Source: Telopea speciosissima (taxonomy: Eukaryota; Streptophyta; Magnoliopsida; Proteales; Proteaceae). From it: a DNA stretch of 64,000 nt. The notes below the pieces were generated by a model. That model searched no databases. It saw only the letters and a list, made by a program, of their open reading frames with translations, and was not told the origin of the DNA. The translations under genes were made by a program, and so were the position numbers. The stretch's first letter is position 1. Every line of letters begins with the position of its first letter. This document shows positions 47,602-58,327 of this stretch, in pieces. The stretch is from assembly GCF_018873765.1 (NCBI RefSeq), contig NC_057918.1, positions 69,663,871-69,727,870 on the forward strand, in the 5' to 3' direction.

Positions 47602-48246
47602 TGGGAAGAAGGGTTTGAACAAAACCATGTAGATTATGTTAAGTTAGGGTTGTGATAAAGGTTGGGTTGGATTCGGTTTGATACAAACCAGTTGGGTTGG
47701 TTTGGGGGCTTGGGAAGTGAAGGAAGAGAGGGTTTCTTCTTCTTTTTCTTCTTAGGGGAGTACAATGTGCGTTTAAGAAATGATTTAGACAAGGGTTTTT
47801 TAATGTTTTAGTGTGAGGGGTATTTTGGTCAAAATAATTTTAACGGTTAACACCGCTCAAAAATGGGTAACCATTGATATTATGGTAGTTAGTGGATGTA
47901 CTTTAAATATAGGCAAACATGAGGGGGTGACGCTGATAATTTTCCGAAAAAAAAGTATTAAGCATTTTGATGTGAGGTATTCACTAAAATCGATATACGT
48001 AAGGAAGTTTTTGCAACCTAAGAAAATCCATATAGGCAAGAGTAATGTAAATATGATGACAAAAACCTTACCCAAGATGAAGCATGACTTTTGCAAAAGC
48101 ATGATAAATTTAACTTTGACGAATCCCTCCTGTGAGTCGGAAGAGAATTTTCAAATAAATTCAGTATATACTATTATATAATAGTATTTTGATCCAATGA
48201 AAAAATATTACAAAAAAAAAATTCAATATGTACTTTTAGGATAAGA

Positions 48247-48405
48247 GAATGCTACCTGGGCCTCTAGATCTTGCACGTGAACTCTAGTCAATGGGAGTGT
48301 ACGTGCAAGCATCGACTTGGGTGAAATTTTCACCTTTCCATGGAGGCAAGACAATTCTGTGTCTAGACGTAGGAGCCACGATGGCCACGCAACCAAGTAG
48401 CATTC
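48247..48405. mobile_element. palindromic foldback element, family A, diverged
   Basis: Starts GAATGCTACCTGGG and ends with the inverse of GAATGCTACTTGGTTGC. Internal pair 'cttgcacgtgaactctagtc' / 'gggagtgtacgtgcaag' is also partly complementary. Length 159 bases. It lies between the Copia remnant and the next Copia element. Confidence 0.65.
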
Positions 48406-49410
48406 TTTTACCCATACTTTTTTATATAATAGTATTTTGATCCAATGAAAAATATTACAAAAACAATTCAATACAATACTATAATAATATAATAATATAA
48501 TAATCTTCTATTCCTAAATAAAAAAATCATAGTGGGATCATGGGCACCATAAACCCCATAGATATGGAAAATCGCTAAGACATGCAATTGGACTGTGATC
48601 ATGTGGCAGTAGTGGGAGCCTTCATTTGAAAACACTGGTTCTAGATTCTTCAAAGTAAATTGCGTAATTGAATCGATTCTTTCACTAGCAATTCTTTGTG
48701 GGATTGTTCATGGTAATATTCGTTTATGATGAGAATCATCTATATTAGAATTAAAGAGATTATCTTTAAAGAATCACTCCCATCTCCTCATAGTGATAAC
48801 GACTAAAGTGGAGATCAATTTCATGTTTTGCCATTGCAGTAATTAAGAGAGTTCTGTCCATAGTTAGTAAGTTCGGGTATGGTAATAATATGGGAACAGA
48901 TACGTACGGTAATTAATCGATTCACATGGCAATAGTTCGATCTAAAAAATCCTGTGCAATAAAACGCATACGACAACTAATTGGTACGTGTTTAATATGT
49001 GTTTTAATATGATTGTTCTGAATTAGTATGGGAGCAAAAATACGGATTTATCCTAGTACAAATCAAGGAGAAAACTGATTTTTTTGCAAGTAGATTTTAA
49101 TCTTCTCATGCATTAATGAACACTTAAAACCAATATGGCTTTCCAATTTGAAATCATTTCCCATCTTTTGGATCTTTACATCTAATATTAATTAAGTTTA
49201 ACCAATTAATACGACATTTGATACAACGATTAATACATAAATATGTATTAATATTTAATACAACAATTAATACAACATTTAGGTTTAGGTTTGAGGTTTT
49301 TATTTTGTTTAATTAAATTAAAATACATAAATATGTATTAATACAATAATTAATACGATTGTTTTTAAAAGTCACGTACGGAATTAAGCTATCCCCATAG
49401 AATACGGCAA
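48406..49410. other. intergenic, AT-rich, no gene
   Basis: Repeated 'taatacaacattt' and 'aaatatgtattaat' words (49190-49340) form a low-complexity AT tract. Nothing else recognised. Confidence 0.45.
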
Positions 49411-49634
49411 TATTGATATATATTGCCCTCTCTTCACGGTATTCTCTCTTCTACAAGGCAACCCTATCCCATGTAATCAAATAAAATATAGAATCCCATA
49501 AAATCTCAAACATGTATGGCAAGTGTATCAGATTAGGGTTCCCACATTCCTATTGTTTCTCCTTGTAACCTATTGTATATAAATTGTCTCTTTGAGACTA
49601 TAGTGAAATTAATGAATGATAATACACTTCAACA
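49411..49634 (+). repeat. 5' LTR of the Copia element
   Basis: 224 bases, beginning TATTGATATATATTGCCC and ending CTTCAACA, aligned over its whole length with 53807-54043 apart from a short gap. Confidence 0.9.
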
Positions 49635-52600
49635 TGGTATCATCCGCTATTGGCTAATGCCCCTCTCCCTTGTTCGATCCTGGTTTCTCCTTGAAACCCT
49701 AGTCCCTTCTCATCTACTGCAATGGGTGACTCTTCCTCACCCTTACCCCCTTCCCTTCAGGCGCGCATCACTTTGTCTCTCTCAAACTCACCTCTACAAA
49801 CTACCTTCTCTGGCGCAAGCAACTAACTGCGTATCTCAAGGGGCAGAATCTTTTCTCATACGTTGATGGCAGCAGTGTGTGTCCATCTCCTCCTATTGAT
49901 CCCTCTTCATGGTAGCAGCAAGATTCGGCTATTGTTAGCCTTCTTCTCTCTTCTTTATCTGAGAGTGTATTGTCCTTGGTTCTTGACAAGGAAACTAGCC
50001 ATGCTATATGGGACGCCCTTCATGAGGCTTTTGGATCCACTTCTTCTACTCGCCTGATGTCTCTCAACATGACCCTGCAGAATCTTCAACAACTCCCGGA
50101 TGAGTCTATTGCCTTGTACCTTCAACGTGCAAAGCTTCTGGCCGATGAATTGGCTGCAGTCGGGAAACCACTTGCAACCGTTGATTTTAATATATATGTT
50201 CTTCGTGCACTTTGCTCCGATCTGCAGGATATTGTCCCTTCTTTGCTCACTCAACGGGTACCTCCCTCCTACACTGAACTCAATGGCATATTGTTGAGCC
50301 ATGAGAGTATGAAAGAGTTCCAAAAATTAAAGGACTGAAGTTCCCATTGCTACTGCTACCCCCCCTCTGCAAACACTGCCCAGGCCAATATTGCTGCTTC
50401 CTCTGATGCCGGTTCCACTGCTACTCGGGGTGACCGTGGGCGTGGTGGCCGTGGTCGTGGAGGCAATCTGTTTTGTACCCATTGCAAACGCACAAACCAC
50501 AATGTTGACCGGTGCTTCTACCGCCATCTCCCCCCTAACCCATACCCCTCCCAACCGTACACTCACTACTCCACCCCCACATATTACCGCCCTCCCCACC
50601 CATACTCCACCCCTCCATCACCTCATCCGAATCCTCCCCTGCTACCTACCCCATCTTATCCCCCATCCACTGCCCTGATTTGGTACCCCGACACGGGTGC
50701 TACCCATCACGTTGCTCCAGATATCTAGTCCTTTTCTTCCTTTGATGGTTATAATGGTTCAGATCAGTTGCATGTCGGTAATGGTAAGGGACTGCCCATA
50801 TTACATATTGGTCATTCTTCCCTACCCTCTCATTCTCCTAATCGCCCCTTATCTCTTCACAATATTTTGCATGCTCCCTCCATTACTAAGTCTTTATTAT
50901 CTGTCCAAAAATTTTGCATTGATAATTATGTTTATTTTGAATTTCACCCCTCTCATTTTTTTGTCAAGGATCAGGTGTCCAAGGAAATTCTTCTCTCCGA
51001 ACCGAGTAAAGACGGGCTATATACATTGACCTCTTCACCACACTCTTCTTCCCCTACTGTCTCTGTTGCTGAACGTACTTCCATCGATGGTTGGCATCAC
51101 CGCCTTGGTCACCCTCATGAAAATCTTCTTCGGTTTATGCTCAAGGAATATCATATGCCGTGTCATTCCACACGTCTGCAATCTGTCTGTCCGTCCTGCC
51201 AGTCCGGCAAGGCTAGTCGTCTCTCTTTGCGTGAAACACATAGTCGCAATCTTTTCCCTTTAGATCTTATTCACAGTGATGTATGGGGACCTTCCTTGCC
51301 TTTCTCTAAGGATGGCCATAAGTATTTTGTCATTTTTGTGGACGATAATACCAACTTTATCTGGTTTTTCCCTTTGGTTAAGAAATCTGATGTTTTTAAT
51401 ACATTTGTTTCTTTTCAAATTCTTGTTGAACGACAGTTTTCTCAAAAAATTATGGCTGTCCAGACTGACTGGGGTGGTGAATATCGCACTCTCCCAACTT
51501 TTTTTGCCAAACTTGGGATCTCTCATCGTCTATCCTGTTCCCATACCATGAGCAATAAGGGTTTGTGGAACGCTGTCATCGACACATTGTTGAGACCGGC
51601 CTTACCCTTCTTGCTCATGCCTCGGTTCCCCTTCATTAGTGGCACTTTGCATTTGATACGGCTGTGTACCTCATTAATCGCATGCCCTCTCGTGTATCTC
51701 ATTGGGTTTCCCCTTTTCAACTCATTCACCATAAACTCATTCTTGCTCGTTTTTGGTTGTTTATGTTTTCCTCTCCTTTGTCCCTACAATGCTCACAAAT
51801 TGGATTTTCATTCCAAACCGTGTTTTTTTCTTGGTTACAGTCCTTCTCACGCAGGCTATCGGTGTCCTGATCTCTCCACCAATTGCATGTATATAGCTCG
51901 CCACATTCGGTTCAATGAGACGGCATTTCCCTTTCAATCCACTTTACAGGGTTCCTCTACACCCAACCCCACCCTTCCTGCGGCTCCTTGGGGTGTCCTC
52001 CCTACCCAGGTGCCTCTACCCACACCTGTGCCGGCTCTTCCCCTTGCGCCTTCCCTCCCCCTTCTCCTACACCTCCGACTCAACCCACGATGCTGCCCCC
52101 TCCTCATGAATCCCCTGCTGGCTCCCCTGACACCCCATCTCCCTCACCCTCTCCTGCTGGCCGAATCCGTACTTTGGTGGACATATACAACTCCACCCAA
52201 CCCATACCTCCCCCTTCCCATGTTCCCCATGCCCTAACTACCACCACCACCCCTCCCCCCACAGAACCCACTTGCTACTCCCAGGCTCGCAAATTTCCTG
52301 AGTAGCGGGTAGCAATGTCTGATGAGTTCAATGCACTGGTTAAAAATGGGACATGGTCTTTGGTACCTCGCTCTCCTCACATGAATTTGATTGGGTGCAA
52401 ATGGGTTTATAGGATCAAGCGCAAGGCTGACGGTTCACTTGAGCGCTATAAGGCTCGCCTAGTCGCCAAAGGGTTCCATCAACTTGAGGGCCCAGATTAC
52501 ACAGACACCTTCAGCCCTATAGTGAAGCCGACCACTGTTCGCTCTATTTTAGCCATTGCTATCTCTCAGGGCTGGGCGATACGTCAGTTGGATGTCCACA

Positions 52601-53806
52601 ACGCCTTTCTTCATGGTGTTCTTTTAGAGGAGGTATATATGGTTCAACCACCTGGGTTTGAGGATTCTTCTAAGCCTGATCACATATGCAGGTTGCATCG
52701 TTCCTTGTATGGCCTCAAACAAGCCCCTCGGGCATGGTTTCATCGGCTTACATGTTTTTTGCTCTAGCTTGGCTTTACCGCATCTCGCACAGATCCATCA
52801 TTGTTTATTTTCTGTAAAGGTTCGTTGTTGATTTATGTCCTCATTTATGTCGATGATATTATTGTGACCAACAATAGCTCCAGTCAGATTACCACTTTGC
52901 TCTCCAAGCTGGCTACCGAATTTTCTATTAAAGATCTTGGGTCACTTCACTTTTTCTTGGGCATTGAAGTCATTCCCCAATCAAAGGGTGTTCTTCTCTA
53001 TCAAGGCTGTTATATTAAGGATCTTCTCGAGCGTGCTGGTATGAGTGATTGCAAGCCTATCTCTACACCTATGGCTACCTCTCCCCCATCTGACACAGGG
53101 GGTGCTCTTATGACCGATCCTACTAAGTACCGGTCTATTGTTGGCGTGCTTCAGTATGTCACATTGACACGCCCCGATGTAGCCTTTTCTGTTAATCGGG
53201 TTTTCCAGTTTATGCATGCTCCCACCGACTCTCATTGGGCTATGGTTAAGCGTATCTTGCGCTATTTGAAAGGCACTATGAGTCATGGTTTGTTACTTCA
53301 ACGTTCCTCGACCCACTGTTTGCAAGCAATTTTAGATGCAGACTGGGCTGGTAGTGGCTCTGATCGCCGCTCCACAGGTGCATATGCCATCTTTTTGGGT
53401 CCCAACTTGATTTCATGGAACTCTCGTAAGCAGAAGACTGTGGCCCGTAGCTCCACTGAGTCTGAATACAAAGCCCTTGCAGATGCTTCTGCAGAGTTGA
53501 TATGGCTGGAGGCTCTTTTCAAAGAAATTGGATTCCCTCTCCAAGGCCCACCCGTGCTTTGGTGTGACAATATTGGTGCAACCTATCTGTCAGCCAATCC
53601 AGTCTTCCACGCCCGCACCAAGCACATTGAGATTGACTTCCATTTTGTACGGGAACATGTTGCCAATTGTCAGCTCTCCGTTCAGTTTATTTCCACAACT
53701 GATCAAATTGCTGATGCTCTCACCAAAAGTCTATCCACCATGTGGTTTCAATTTCTTTGGGACAAGCTGAAGGTTCACCAGGCTGACCCTCCATCTTGAG
53801 GGGGTG

Positions 53807-54043
53807 TATTGACATATATTGCCCTCTCTTCACGGTATTCATAGGAAACTCAATCTCTTCCACAAGGCAATCATATCCTATGTAATCACATAAAATATAG
53901 AATCCCATATAATCTCAAATATGTATGGCAAGTGTATCAGATTAGGGTTCCCATGTTCCTATTGTTTCTCCTTGTAACCGATTGTATATATATTGTCTCT
54001 TTGAGACTATACTGAAATTAATGAATGATAATACACTTCAACA
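53807..54043 (+). repeat. 3' LTR of the Copia element
   Basis: 237 bases, preceded by the purine tract at 53797-53806. Followed by GGCAA, the right half of the target duplication. Confidence 0.9.
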
Positions 54044-54240
54044 GGCAAGAGTTTCTCCTTGTAACCTATTGTATATGTATTGTCTCTTTGAGACTATACT
54101 GAAATTAATGAATGATAAATTAATGAATGATAATACAGTTCAACAGGCAAGAGTTTCTCCTTGTAACCTATTGTATATGTATTGTCTCTTTGAGACTATA
54201 CTGAAATTAATGAATGATAATACACTTCAACTGGCAAGAG
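54044..54240 (+). repeat. two extra tandem copies of the Copia LTR tail
   Basis: After the right-hand GGCAA the last 80 or so bases of the LTR recur twice (54044-54145 and 54146-54232), each introduced by 'ggcaagag' and ending in 'ttcaac'. The first of these also contains a short internal duplication of 'aaattaatgaatgat'. The third 'ggcaagag' at 54233 leads into unrelated sequence. Confidence 0.9.
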
Positions 54241-54687
54241 TTAGGAATTTGAATTATACGATCGAATACGATAATTAATACGCGAACTTACTAACTATGG
54301 TTCTATCTTCTTTTTTTTTTATATCTAATTTTCTCTCTCCTAATCATTTTATCAGGGTTGGTGAAACTTTTGACATCGATATCCAATACCAACATGGAAG
54401 TACAAGGCTGGTAAAACTTTTAACTAAAAAGAAGAAAAGCTCTTTTTTAACACACATGAGCTTGAGAAACCCAATAAAGAAGAAACCTTAATAGTAGTCA
54501 TATGGGGCATATATATATATATAGCTTCACTAAAGGTTGTCTACTTTTTCCTGGTCTGCTTCACATGTAGTTTGACATATATGCAGCTCCCCACGGCATG
54601 CAAAAACAAAATAAGAGAAAATAAAATGAACAACTTCACATGGCCTCCAAAATGGAGGAAAAAAAGATAACATCATTAATGTAGTTT
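54241..54687. other. intergenic, 3' flank of the F-box gene
   Basis: AT-rich; a TA repeat at 54511-54524. Probably holds the 3' untranslated region of the F-box gene on the - strand. No other gene. Confidence 0.45.
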
Positions 54688-56072
54688 TCATTGGATTTTT
54701 TTGGGCCTGATTTCCATGCCTTGGATGATAAGGCCACCTTTCCAGTTACCACCTTTGACCTCCATTAGAGTCATCTCCAGTTCTCCATCTTCACCTTTCT
54801 CGTTGAAGAACTCACCCATCTCTATCTCCATCCATCCATCCTCTCTCTTATTGGGTACCTCACTCTCCTGTTGTGGTTGTGGTTGTGGATCTTCTTCTAC
54901 TAGTAGTTCCTGAGGCCTCAAGGCGTAACTGAACAACAAACTTCTTGAAAAGCTTCCAATCCTCCTGTACATTCCAAGCTGCCGCCTCTTTCTCCCTATC
55001 GGATTCAAATACACTTGCTTCATTTCTTCTTCTTCACCACCACCATCACCACCACCACCACCACCGCCGCTTTTACTGGCTAATTTGACTGAGACTTCCG
55101 CCGGTGGAAATTCGAATCCGTAGGCTGAGTCCGTGAACTTGAGCACCATGTAGGCTACATATGTTGTGTTTGGAGATAGTAGTCGCGTCTCCATCTTGCC
55201 ACGGATTTCGAGCCAACACACGCCTAAGAGCTCCGCAACCTCTGAGAACCTGGAACATGTGTGAAACCCATCATATTGCGAGAGTCGAGTTTTTCGATTC
55301 TCTACCCATGTGGGGTGAGAAACCCCACATGAGATTTAACCATCACAATCGATCTCACACCATCTATAAGGATTCAGAATTTCAAAGAGAAAAAGAAAAT
55401 ACCTTGATTCAGGTTGAGGATGCCAATTCCAATACGATGGACATTCTCCCCAAACAATCGACAGCTCTTTTGCTCCAATCATATAACACTTCTTCCCACT
55501 GCATTTCTCCAACGCGAAGGTCTGTAACAAAAAAAATAAAATAAAATAAAATAAAATTTGCGCGGTTTAATATGATCCCACCGAAAAAAATCAAATCAAC
55601 TGCTGAAATTGTACAAATGCACGGCCCTGTACGGGATCAGACCAAAAGGCCTCTGGTGCTGCGCCTCACAATGCCGCACCGTAAATGGATGTTCGACGCC
55701 GCGTGCAGAGTTATCGCTATTCTATGATTTCTACCTATGGGAGGAGTAATTGCGGTCTTGCGGGACAGGGAAAGGATAATAGGATATTACCTTAATGCCC
55801 TTATCGATGAGAACGGGGTTATCACAGAGATGGAGATAGAGATCCTTCTTCGACGAGAAAACTAACGGAGACGGAGACACCAATGACGACAAGATCTGCT
55901 TATAATCGGAGGGTAAGAACCTCTCCCATACCGAATCAGAATCGGTCGCCGATCGGAAAACTGAAGAGATAACCGAGGAACGGCACGCATCTCGAGGAGA
56001 TGTGAGGGATATAATGTTCGAGATACAACCTTCCGGTAGGACGTAGAGATCTACGGTGCTCCCCTGTTCCAT
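54688..56072 (-). CDS. PP2-B: F-box protein of the PP2-B family
   Basis: Three exons on the - strand: 55791-56072, 55403-55521, 54688-55249, totalling 963 bases and 320 residues. Residues about 10-55 are the F-box (LPEGCISNIISLTSPRDACR, SDSVWERFLPSDY) that binds SKP1/ASK in SCF ubiquitin ligases. The rest is the phloem-protein-2 lectin-like domain (CYMIGAKELSIVWG, YWNWHPQPESRFSEVAELL, CWLEIRGKMETRLLSPNTTY, then EDGWMEIEMGEFF, LEMTLMEVKGGNWKGGL and IEIRPK). The family is thought to recruit glycoproteins or other targets for ubiquitination; the target here is unknown. A Gly/Asp/Glu run (SGGGGGGGDGGGEEEE) and a Pro/Gln/Glu-rich stretch sit in the variable loop of the PP2 domain. The first ATG is at the conserved position and a GA repeat lies upstream (56287-56309). 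Introns have GT-AG ends and phases agree. Confidence 0.95.
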
Positions 56073-56286
56073 TGTTTCGTCGTCTTCTTCTTCTTCTTTT
56101 GCTGTTTGTTAGCCTTCGCAGTCTTATCTCGGTTGCCCTCTTCGGTCCCTTTTATACGTTAAGAGTGAGAGGAGAAGGCTTCGTCGCTAAGGCTTTTCTC
56201 CCTTTTATAGGCTTCTTTAACAGTTATGGATCTTCTTTTATTCAAAGAAAGCGGTGAAAAAAAAAGACGACTATTAAAGAGATAGA

Positions 56287-56309
56287 GATGAGAGAGAGAG
56301 AGAGAGAGG
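56287..56309. repeat. GA microsatellite upstream of the F-box gene
   Basis: GA dinucleotide run about 220 bases upstream of the ATG (CT on the coding strand), in the likely promoter or leader. Confidence 0.6.
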
Positions 56310-56836
56310 AAATATGAATCCTTCGTGGCTAAGCTTCTCTCTCTTTTTCTTGGACTCGATCGATTGTCTGTCCATCACAGTTCCCGCAACGTTCGTTGGG
56401 ATATTATATATATAACAACCACACGAGGAATCTACCGGTTACGCAATCGATCCTTTTTACCAAAAAAAGGAAAAAATGATTCACTCAATCTTGTCTTATT
56501 TGGACGAAAATAACCCTGTTTAGAACTTCTATCTAATATAACTCCCAAGTCCCAACCCACGTTGTCGCCGGCCAATCACCGCCTCAGCGTGTCTCTAACT
56601 CTCTATATTAATCTCTCTCGGTCTCTCTCTCCCCATGTGGACTGTCCCCGGCTCAATGCAGTGACGCCTCACTGCCTGCCTCACCATCTTTCTCTTGAGA
56701 ATTGCGCTTGCCTTTGCTTCTTGACCAAACGAAAACTCATTTAAAATCTCAAACATAAAGAAGGATAGGCACCGTCCGTCCGTATGGTGTGGTCAATGGG
56801 ATCATGGGCAAGGGAGTCATTTTACAGGGATCAGGT

Positions 56837-57010
56837 TCTCCAAATCCTAAAAGTGTGCAATGCGGTAGTGCTAGGTGAAGATGTCGACATCTGGCAGGTC
56901 AGACATCCAACGGTGGATGCCAATGAGCTTGGACTATTGGATGTCTGAGCTGTCAAGTGTCGACATATCCACCTAGCACTGCCACACTATACACTTTAAG
57001 GAATTGGAGA
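56837..57010. mobile_element. complete palindromic foldback element, family C
   Basis: A 174-base near-perfect palindrome. Left arm TCTCCAAATCCTAAAAGTGT and the inverse of the right arm TCTCCAATTCCTTAAAGTGT, then 'gctaggtg', 'atgtcgacat' and 'agacatccaa' all find inverted partners. A half copy lies at 5431-5510. Confidence 0.8.
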
Positions 57011-57260
57011 GGATTAAAATCCATTTCATGCAGTCTTGTGTCTAGGTTCAGGAGCTGCGCACTACACACGACCAGATAGCGTTCTCTTTTCCTATATAGC
57101 CACACCCAAACAAAGGGGGAGGTAAAATGACCGCCCCATTCCATGAAAGGTAGAAATCCTACCTCCATGATGCCAACATGCGCACTCTCATTGGCCTTCG
57201 CACGCATGCAAAGAACAAACTTCTTTACAGAAAGTGATTCTCTATCTAGGAGTAAGAAAA
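57011..57260. repeat. diverged dispersed repeats, including a family A right-end remnant
   Basis: 'cacgaccagatagcgttc' near 57066 matches the right end of family A. 57090-57250 resembles 5720-5900 ('gaaaggtaga', 'ctcattggc', 'cacgcat'), suggesting another dispersed family represented twice in the window. Confidence 0.45.
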
Positions 57261-57786
57261 AATTGACACATGTGAACATCGATATATGTAAGTCACGCTC
57301 CTGGACAGAGTTCTTTTTCCCCTATTTCCCCTAACATAATAGGGGAAGCTTATCTAGTCCATTGTTGCATGTTAGAGTTAGACAAGGCCAAGTATTCTGA
57401 ACCGATAGACTACCACAAACCTCAAGTTAAAAAAATCGGGTTCATTGCATATTAGACAAGGCCCAAGTATTATGAACAAGAAGACCTTTACTTTCTCTGC
57501 CATCCTTCAAGTTTCAGATCAACTGGAGTCCGATAAGTCGTGTGAAAATATGGATTGGGTATTATAAGAAGATGTATGCCAATACATAGATGGTTGAAAA
57601 TATATTGATGTGTGGATTATGTGGGATATTGAATTTGAGTATGGAATTTGGTCAATCCAAGCACTCCTCTTTTCTTAGGGGTGTCAAGATTTGAATTGTG
57701 CCAACTAATCCGACCGGTTAAAACCCGACATTGGACTAATCAATTAGTAAACGGCTCGATCTCGGATCCAAACTAGTTACTATTCG

Positions 57787-58017
57787 TTCAAACTCAGCCT
57801 TGATGACCGAGGATTGTGATCTTCTACGGTGCGCTGTCCATAGCGGCCTGTGCGGCTCGGACAGAACGTCGCGTGCAATGTCCACCTTACCCTTGCCCGA
57901 GCGCCTTGCCCGAGCAGGGGTAAGGCGGACATTGCACGTGGGCGCTCTATCTGGGCAGCACAGGCTGTTGCGAGCAACATGCCATAGAGGATCTGTACCG
58001 ATGGGTGCTTGACCGAA
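57787..58017. mobile_element. large foldback element with about 100-base arms
   Basis: The left arm ('gatcttctacggtg', 'gcctgtgcggctcgg', 'gcgtgcaatgtccaccttac') pairs with the right arm ('gtaaggcggacattgcacg', 'gggcagcacaggctg', 'ccatagaggatc') across a short loop near 57905. Direct repeats of the form AAACTAGTYACYAWTCG sit on both sides (about 57770-57786 and 58017-58033) and may be target-site sequence. Confidence 0.75.
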
Positions 58018-58173
58018 ACTAGTCACCAATCGTGAACTGCTCGAAAACTGAACCGACCTTATTATTCTTTAATAAAAATGCCCTGAGTTAATTACACTTT
58101 TCCGAACATTGCCCTAACTTAAATATTTAACCTACCCTTTTCCCTCATTTTCGTTTTCTCATAATGAAATTAT

Positions 58174-58327
58174 GGGCAAGAGATCTCTACTTGGTCACAT
58201 GGTCTCTACACAAGCGTCTGGGCCAATGGGAGAGCATGCTTGGGTATCTACCCAAGGGGCAGAGGTGTCATTTTACGATACCTGTGAGATGGCATAGGAA
58301 ACACCACCAAGTAGAGACCTTTTTCCC
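58174..58327. mobile_element. palindromic element, family D
   Basis: Left end GGGCAAGAGATCTCTACTTGGT-like words (58174 onward) and right end, on the opposite strand, GGGAAAAAGGTCTCTACTTGGT-like words. The shorter relative is at 5540-5670. Confidence 0.65.

Larger units (their letters stand above)
45929..47945. mobile_element. Mutator-like element (MULE), 2.0 kb, no transposase seen
   Basis: Long inverted ends of about 75 bases: left GGAAAATTATGAGCAACACC and, on the opposite strand, right GGAAAATTATCAGCGTCACC, both followed by CCCTCA.GTTTGCCTATATTT. A-rich 9-base flanks (45920-45928; 47946-47954) fit the 9-bp duplication of Mutator elements, though A-richness makes this weak. The interior includes a frame starting MRGLCITREMAQIINTS (46439-46627) and a GC-normal, gene-like stretch, so it may be a Pack-MULE carrying host sequence; the source was not recognised. 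Confidence 0.75.
44970..48140 (+). mobile_element. Copia RNase H remnant split by two later insertions
   Basis: Host-unrelated Copia RNase H sequence occurs in three pieces: about 44970-45193 (TSG..., AEYIAAIEAC), 45777-45919 (WVIQELGLKSDKYIVYCDS) and 47955-48140 (KHFDVRYS, TKTLPKMKHDFCKSM). Between them sit a hAT-like element and a Mutator-like element, each with its own ends. No LTRs are visible. This is an old, broken fossil with several breaks apart from the two insertions. Confidence 0.75.
49411..54043 (+). mobile_element. Copia LTR retrotransposon with both LTRs and target duplication, broken
   Basis: 5' LTR 49411-49634 and 3' LTR 53807-54043 (both TATTGA...CAACA). The target duplication GGCAA is at 49406-49410 and 54044-54048. 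The primer-binding site TGGTATCATCC follows the 5' LTR and the purine tract GAGGGGGTG precedes the 3' LTR. Gag (about 49700-50340), GAG-pre-integrase and integrase core (about 51000-51560; HSDVWGPS, QTDWGGEY), reverse transcriptase (about 52300-52980; [18 protein letters not shown]) and RNase H (about 53300-53700) occur in Copia order. The coding region is broken in roughly half a dozen places. The LTRs differ at about 13 substitutions plus one short gap, about 94% identity, suggesting an insertion a few million years old or more depending on the substitution rate. Confidence 0.93.

Noticed and set aside
50391-50678. Long Pro/Thr/Leu-rich frames
   Set aside because: They lie inside the Copia element and are shadow frames of its gag and linker regions.
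50768-52237. Longest open frame of the window as a possible host gene
   Set aside because: It contains the Copia integrase core and lies between LTRs with a target duplication, so it is element sequence.
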